Assembly (NCBI GenBank): GCA_001508835.1
Contig: LGFB01000031.1
Location: 1 to 10,016, forward strand
Direction of reading: 5' to 3'
Origin: a bacterium 42_11
Lineage (GTDB): Bacteria > Synergistota > GBS-1
Length of the DNA stretch: 10,016 bases
The notes below the pieces were generated by a model that saw only the letters and a program-made list of their open reading frames with translations, did no database searches and was not told the DNA's origin. How positions within the stretch are numbered: position 1 is the stretch's first letter; each line of letters starts with the position of its first letter. Both the position numbers and the translations under genes were made by a program. This document shows positions 7,467-10,016 of the stretch, piece after piece.

Positions 7467-8236
7467 AATATTTTGAAGATGGCTTCGGCCCAACCAAAGG
7501 GACCCGGTTGCTCGGTGACATATAGATTATGGAGGTTAAGCTCGGGTAACCTGCCGGATTTGCCTCGAACCAGAACCGGATAATCTACCTCCTTAAGCAT
7601 GGGAAGATCGTTTTCTCCGTCTCCCAAACCTATAAAAACCACCTCGCATCCGGAATAGATGTTCTTAAATCTCTCCCTAAGAATCCTGACAGCCTTTCCC
7701 TTGTCGTTATCTCCGGTTACAGAGTAAAACCTACTCCCTTTAGTGAGCTTGAGCCCATGCTTCTTTAGGAAACTTTCAAGAGAAGGGGCAAGCTCATCAT
7801 CAATGAGAATCGTCTCTGAAAAATCTCTCCTTTTGGCCAAATCGGCCTCCTTCAAGCTTAACCCACTTACCCGCGCAACCTCTTCCACGGAGAGCTCATG
7901 AAATCCCTTAAAGTTCAACCCTAAAGCTTCCTTCGCCTTTTTAAGGATTTCAACTATAAAGCTATGGGGAACCCCCAGGGATATTATCTCATAATCTTCA
8001 CCGGAAGGAAGAAAGATTCCTCCTCCGTTCTCCGATATAAATGGATACTCTTTTAAAGATAGCCTCTCCCTATATAGCTCAATCTCCGCCCTCGTTTTAC
8101 TCGAGCATAATATAAGAGGAATATTCTTCTCCCTTAAAAGCTTTAATGCTTCCTCCGCTCCCTCGAAAGAATAGCTCTCATCGAGAAGGGTGCCATCGAG
8201 GTCACTAATCACAAACTTTACCTCTTTTTGTTTCAT
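7457..8236 (-). CDS. HAD-type mannosyl-/glucosyl-3-phosphoglycerate phosphatase (MpgP/GpgP family)
   Basis: 259 aa from the ATG at 8236. It is a HAD class IIB phosphatase that removes phosphate from glycosyl-3-phosphoglycerate to give the free solute. In the 263-residue numbering from the ATG at 8248, motif I is SDLDGTLLD (nucleophile D16, acid/base D18), motif II is LCSSKT (47-52), motif III Lys is in GDNDKGKAV (179-187) and motif IV is GLGDGENDLPML (207-218). MpgP-specific marks are SENGGGIFLP (72-81), RFYSVTG (173-179) and PGPFGW (248-253). The start at 8236 is preferred because AGAGGA (8245-8240) lies just upstream; the ATG at 8248 has only a weak AGG. Either way it overlaps the preceding glycosyltransferase gene (32 or 44 bases). 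Adjacent gpgS makes glucosyl-3-phosphoglycerate the likely substrate; mannosylglucosyl-phosphoglycerate (MggB role) is possible. Confidence 0.85.
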   Translation of the reverse strand: MKQKEVKFVISDLDGTLLDESYSFEGAEEALKLLREKNIPLILCSSKTRAEIELYRERLSLKEYPFISENGGGIFLPSGEDYEIISLGVPHSFIVEILKKAKEALGLNFKGFHELSVEEVARVSGLSLKEADLAKRRDFSETILIDDELAPSLESFLKKHGLKLTKGSRFYSVTGDNDKGKAVRILRERFKNIYSGCEVVFIGLGDGENDLPMLKEVDYPVLVRGKSGRLPELNLHNLYVTEQPGPFGWAEAIFKILRG

Positions 8237-9479
8237 CTTTCCTCTCATCCCATACCTTTATAAGATAAGGCTTATTGTCTTCGAAAACCTGTGCCTGCGT
8301 CTCAACGTGAGCCTCCGCCTCCTCGGAAGTCATGTTCATGGTCTCGTTGATGAAAGAGGCAACCCTTCCAAAATAAAGAGGCATCAAAAGCATGACAAGC
8401 TTTCTCGTATTAACCGCCCACACGTTATAGGTAGCTGCCCACTCATAAACTATTTTGGACCATATATCTATGGGAATTATAAAATCTCTAACGGATAGGT
8501 CGGCAAGCCTTTCTATATACTCAAAAAGCTCCTTGGAAAGTATGTTCTGCCAAACGGGAGCAAACTGTTTAAAACCCATCTTAAATTCGTAAACCAGATT
8601 CTCAAGGTCTACCTTTACCGGCTCCGGCTCGTGTTTCTCAGGAGATCCAAAGGTTTCAACGGGAACGCTTTTTTCCACGCTCCTCCAGTAAGGTTCATGC
8701 TCCCTCATTAGGTAAAACATGGTCCATACGACTTCACGGAACATGGGACCAAGATGCAACGCAGGGTCTTTCGCATCATGGACCTTAACTCCAAGGTTGG
8801 CCTGGCAAACCTTAAATCCATTGACTATCGCCTCGGTCGTAACCCATATATCTATACCGAAGCGAGCTACCTCCGTGTCCCAAACGGGCTTTTTAAGATA
8901 AGCTTCAACAAGCTTGTTAGAAAAGGCGAAATCCCCACCTATGGGCTGTCTGATTCTTTTACCGTATAAGGCCCTTGTAACATTGTAAACTATGTTATTT
9001 GTTATAGTCCCATCGTGCTTGTGCCTTATGTACACGGGAGCCACAAAGTCGAAATCCCTTTCCAAGACAGGCGTAAGTAGCTCCTTAACCCACTCCGATG
9101 TAATACTTCTAAGGTCGGCATCAACGGTAATGCAGGCTTTAGCTTCCAAAAGAGAGGCCACTTCAAAAATAAGCCTCACCGCACTACCCTTTCCACTAGG
9201 CCCGCGGTATATGGCGACGACCTTTTCCTGCCACGGCTTGAGCTCCACATCTTCCACCACTTCCCTTGAGTCGTCAGTAGACCCACCATCTGCAACAACT
9301 ATGACGCTTCTTAAATCTCTGTAATATTTGTGAAGTCCCTCACTTGCCATTCGAACAACATGTCCTATTGTCTTTTCATTGTTGTAGCAAGGTATTCCCA
9401 CAATTATATCCGCCTTTTCTATTTCCTCTACCCTCTTACGAATCTGCGGTCTTAAAGTAGAAGTGTAAATTTTAAACAC
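8205..9479 (-). CDS. GT-A glycosyltransferase, glucosylglycerate/mannosylglycerate synthase-like
   Basis: 424 aa. The N-terminal GT2-like domain has IVGIPCYNNEKTI (26-38), VVADGGSTDD (61-70), the SGKGSA loop (95-100), the metal-binding DADL (120-123), RQPIGGDFAFS (177-187), FGIDIW (208-212) and an active-site-like His in VKVHDAKDP (231-239). The C-terminal part (about 290-400) is helical and contains YEWAATY (345-351), which recalls WAATY in Rhodothermus mannosylglycerate synthase. This makes a one-step sugar-to-glycerate transferase (Ggs or MGS type) the best reading; a mannosyltransferase making mannosylglucosylglycerate is the main alternative. The start is GTG: the upstream in-frame codons are TGA GGG GGG, so nothing longer is possible, and GAGG (9487-9484) is four bases away. 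It follows pdxT by 15 bases and precedes the matching phosphatase and gpgS. Confidence 0.75.
   Translation of the reverse strand: MFKIYTSTLRPQIRKRVEEIEKADIIVGIPCYNNEKTIGHVVRMASEGLHKYYRDLRSVIVVADGGSTDDSREVVEDVELKPWQEKVVAIYRGPSGKGSAVRLIFEVASLLEAKACITVDADLRSITSEWVKELLTPVLERDFDFVAPVYIRHKHDGTITNNIVYNVTRALYGKRIRQPIGGDFAFSNKLVEAYLKKPVWDTEVARFGIDIWVTTEAIVNGFKVCQANLGVKVHDAKDPALHLGPMFREVVWTMFYLMREHEPYWRSVEKSVPVETFGSPEKHEPEPVKVDLENLVYEFKMGFKQFAPVWQNILSKELFEYIERLADLSVRDFIIPIDIWSKIVYEWAATYNVWAVNTRKLVMLLMPLYFGRVASFINETMNMTSEEAEAHVETQAQVFEDNKPYLIKVWDERKDETKRGKVCD
8237..8245 (-). promoter_or_regulatory. Shine-Dalgarno choosing the phosphatase start
   Basis: AGAGGA (8245-8240) followed by AAG precedes ATG at 8236. 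The alternative ATG at 8248 overlaps the other side of this site and is preceded by TATGGG. The conserved HAD strand begins only at about residue 10, so the protein alignment does not decide and the ribosome site does. Confidence 0.5.
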
Positions 9480-9494
9480 CCCCCCTCAATTATA

Positions 9495-10016
9495 TCAGAA
9501 AGATAAAGCCTTTTCTAAAAAATATCTATGTAGCCTCGTATCATCGGTGAGCTCAGGATGAAAGGTTAACCCTATCAGGTTTCCCTGCTCGACGCCGACA
9601 ACCTCCTCTCCTAAAAAAGCCAAAGGCTTAACTCCCTCATAGAGCCTCAAAATCCTGGGAGCCCTTATGAAAACCCCTCTAAAGGGCTCACCCTCATCAA
9701 AGGAAAGCTTAAGGGGAGCCTCAAAGCTATCTACCTGACGGCCATAAGCATTTCTGCTTACCCTTATATTTAAAAGGGAAAAGCCTCTTTGACCCTCAAT
9801 CCCACCCTCTATCTCCTTGGCAAGCATGATTATGCCCGCACAGGTTCCCATAACGGCAAGGCCGTTTAAAATCAAATCCTTAAGCTCATCAAAAAGGCCA
9901 TCCCTTAAAAGTAGCTTAAAGATGGTGGTGCTCTCACCACCGGGAATTATCAATCCCCTTAAGCCTTGGAGGTCTTCCCTCCTCCTTAAAGGAAAGACCT
10001 CCCCCTTTAAATTCAT
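9495..10016 (-). CDS. pdxT: Pyridoxal 5'-phosphate synthase glutaminase subunit PdxT (5' end beyond window)
   Basis: 173 residues visible. PdxT is the class I glutamine amidotransferase that feeds ammonia to PdxS in the ribose-5-phosphate-dependent PLP pathway. Marks are LIIPGGESTT (22-31), the nucleophile Cys in GTCAGIIMLAKE (C59), NAYGRQVDSFEA (89-100), FIRAPRI (116-122) and the His-Glu of the triad in TFHPELTDD (H153, E155). The family N-terminus with its GVLALQG segment is absent. Comparison with Bacillus PdxT (nucleophile near residue 79) indicates about 20 residues lie past the right edge, so the ATG at 10016 is internal, not the start. pdxS is commonly adjacent and probably lies just upstream outside the window. 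Its link to the other genes is operonic position; KdnA downstream needs PLP. Confidence 0.95.
   Translation of the reverse strand: MNLKGEVFPLRRREDLQGLRGLIIPGGESTTIFKLLLRDGLFDELKDLILNGLAVMGTCAGIIMLAKEIEGGIEGQRGFSLLNIRVSRNAYGRQVDSFEAPLKLSFDEGEPFRGVFIRAPRILRLYEGVKPLAFLGEEVVGVEQGNLIGLTFHPELTDDTRLHRYFLEKALSF

Larger units (their letters stand above)
1..10016 (-). other. Ten-gene co-directional transcription unit (putative operon)
   Basis: Junctions in transcription order: pdxT 15-base gap; glycosyltransferase and phosphatase 32-base overlap; phosphatase to gpgS 1-base gap; gpgS to kdsD 2-base gap; kdsD to waaA 1-base gap; waaA to kdnB a 23-base overlap (or 1-base gap if the ATT start is used); kdnB to kdnA 1-base overlap; kdnA to GT9 4-base overlap; GT9 to lpxL 26-base overlap. 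No hairpin terminator or room for a promoter is seen between genes. Single transcription is inferred from spacing only; internal promoters inside coding sequence cannot be excluded. Confidence 0.7.

Noticed and set aside
9479..9485. Run of seven G on the coding strand at the start of the first glycosyltransferase gene, as a possible phase-variation tract
   Set aside because: Seven bases is short for slippage switching, and the run is explained by a G-rich Shine-Dalgarno next to a GTG start.
9480..9494. Promoter or terminator in the largest intergenic gap
   Set aside because: Fifteen bases is too short for either, and no hairpin is visible.
10014..10016. ATG at the right edge as the true start of pdxT
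   Set aside because: The conserved PdxT N-terminal strand and about 20 residues are missing, so the gene must continue past the window edge.
1..10016. Defence system, phage, integrated element or CRISPR
   Set aside because: No integrase, transposase, repeat array or toxin-like gene is present, and codon style looks uniform across all ten genes.

Overview
The window is a block of ten genes, all on the minus strand, so transcription runs from position 10016 down to 1. Both ends are cut by the window edge. Only about 20 bases lie outside coding sequence: every junction is an overlap of 1 to 32 bases or a gap of at most 15. I see no terminator, tRNA, rRNA, CRISPR, insertion sequence or repeat, and no stretch over 300 bases without a gene. 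The promoter must lie upstream of pdxT, beyond the right edge.

The organism is a Gram-negative (diderm) bacterium, because it carries Kdo transfer, lipid A acylation and core glycosyltransferase genes. The coding strand is purine-rich, with heavy use of AGG/AGA for arginine and ATA for isoleucine, and there is a set of hot-environment compatible-solute genes. Together these suggest a thermophile. I cannot name the phylum from the sequence; Aquificota-like or Synergistota-like lineages are guesses.

Layout in transcription order. (1) pdxT, the glutaminase subunit of PLP synthase, missing about 20 N-terminal residues at the edge. (2) A glucosylglycerate-type solute cassette: a GT-A glycosyltransferase resembling glucosylglycerate/mannosylglycerate synthases, an MpgP/GpgP-type HAD phosphatase, and a GT81 glucosyl-3-phosphoglycerate synthase (GpgS). 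(3) A Kdo and inner-core lipopolysaccharide block: kdsD (arabinose-5-phosphate isomerase), waaA (Kdo transferase), an iron-type alcohol dehydrogenase and a DegT-type aminotransferase that together fit KdnB and KdnA (conversion of Kdo to 8-amino-Kdo, Kdo8N), a GT9 heptosyltransferase-like enzyme, and an LpxL/HtrB-type lipid A acyltransferase cut by the left edge.

How they fit together: KdsD makes the arabinose-5-phosphate precursor of Kdo. KdnB would oxidise the C8 hydroxyl of Kdo and KdnA would transaminate it to Kdo8N. WaaA would load the activated sugar on lipid A precursor, the GT9 enzyme would extend the core and LpxL would add a secondary acyl chain. KdsA, KdsC and KdsB are not in the window. 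The solute cassette has enzymes for a two-step route (GpgS then phosphatase) and possibly a one-step route or a further mannosylation. The most interesting points are the KdnBA pair inside a waaA operon, the double-glycosyltransferase solute cassette, and a possible ATT start codon for kdnB.
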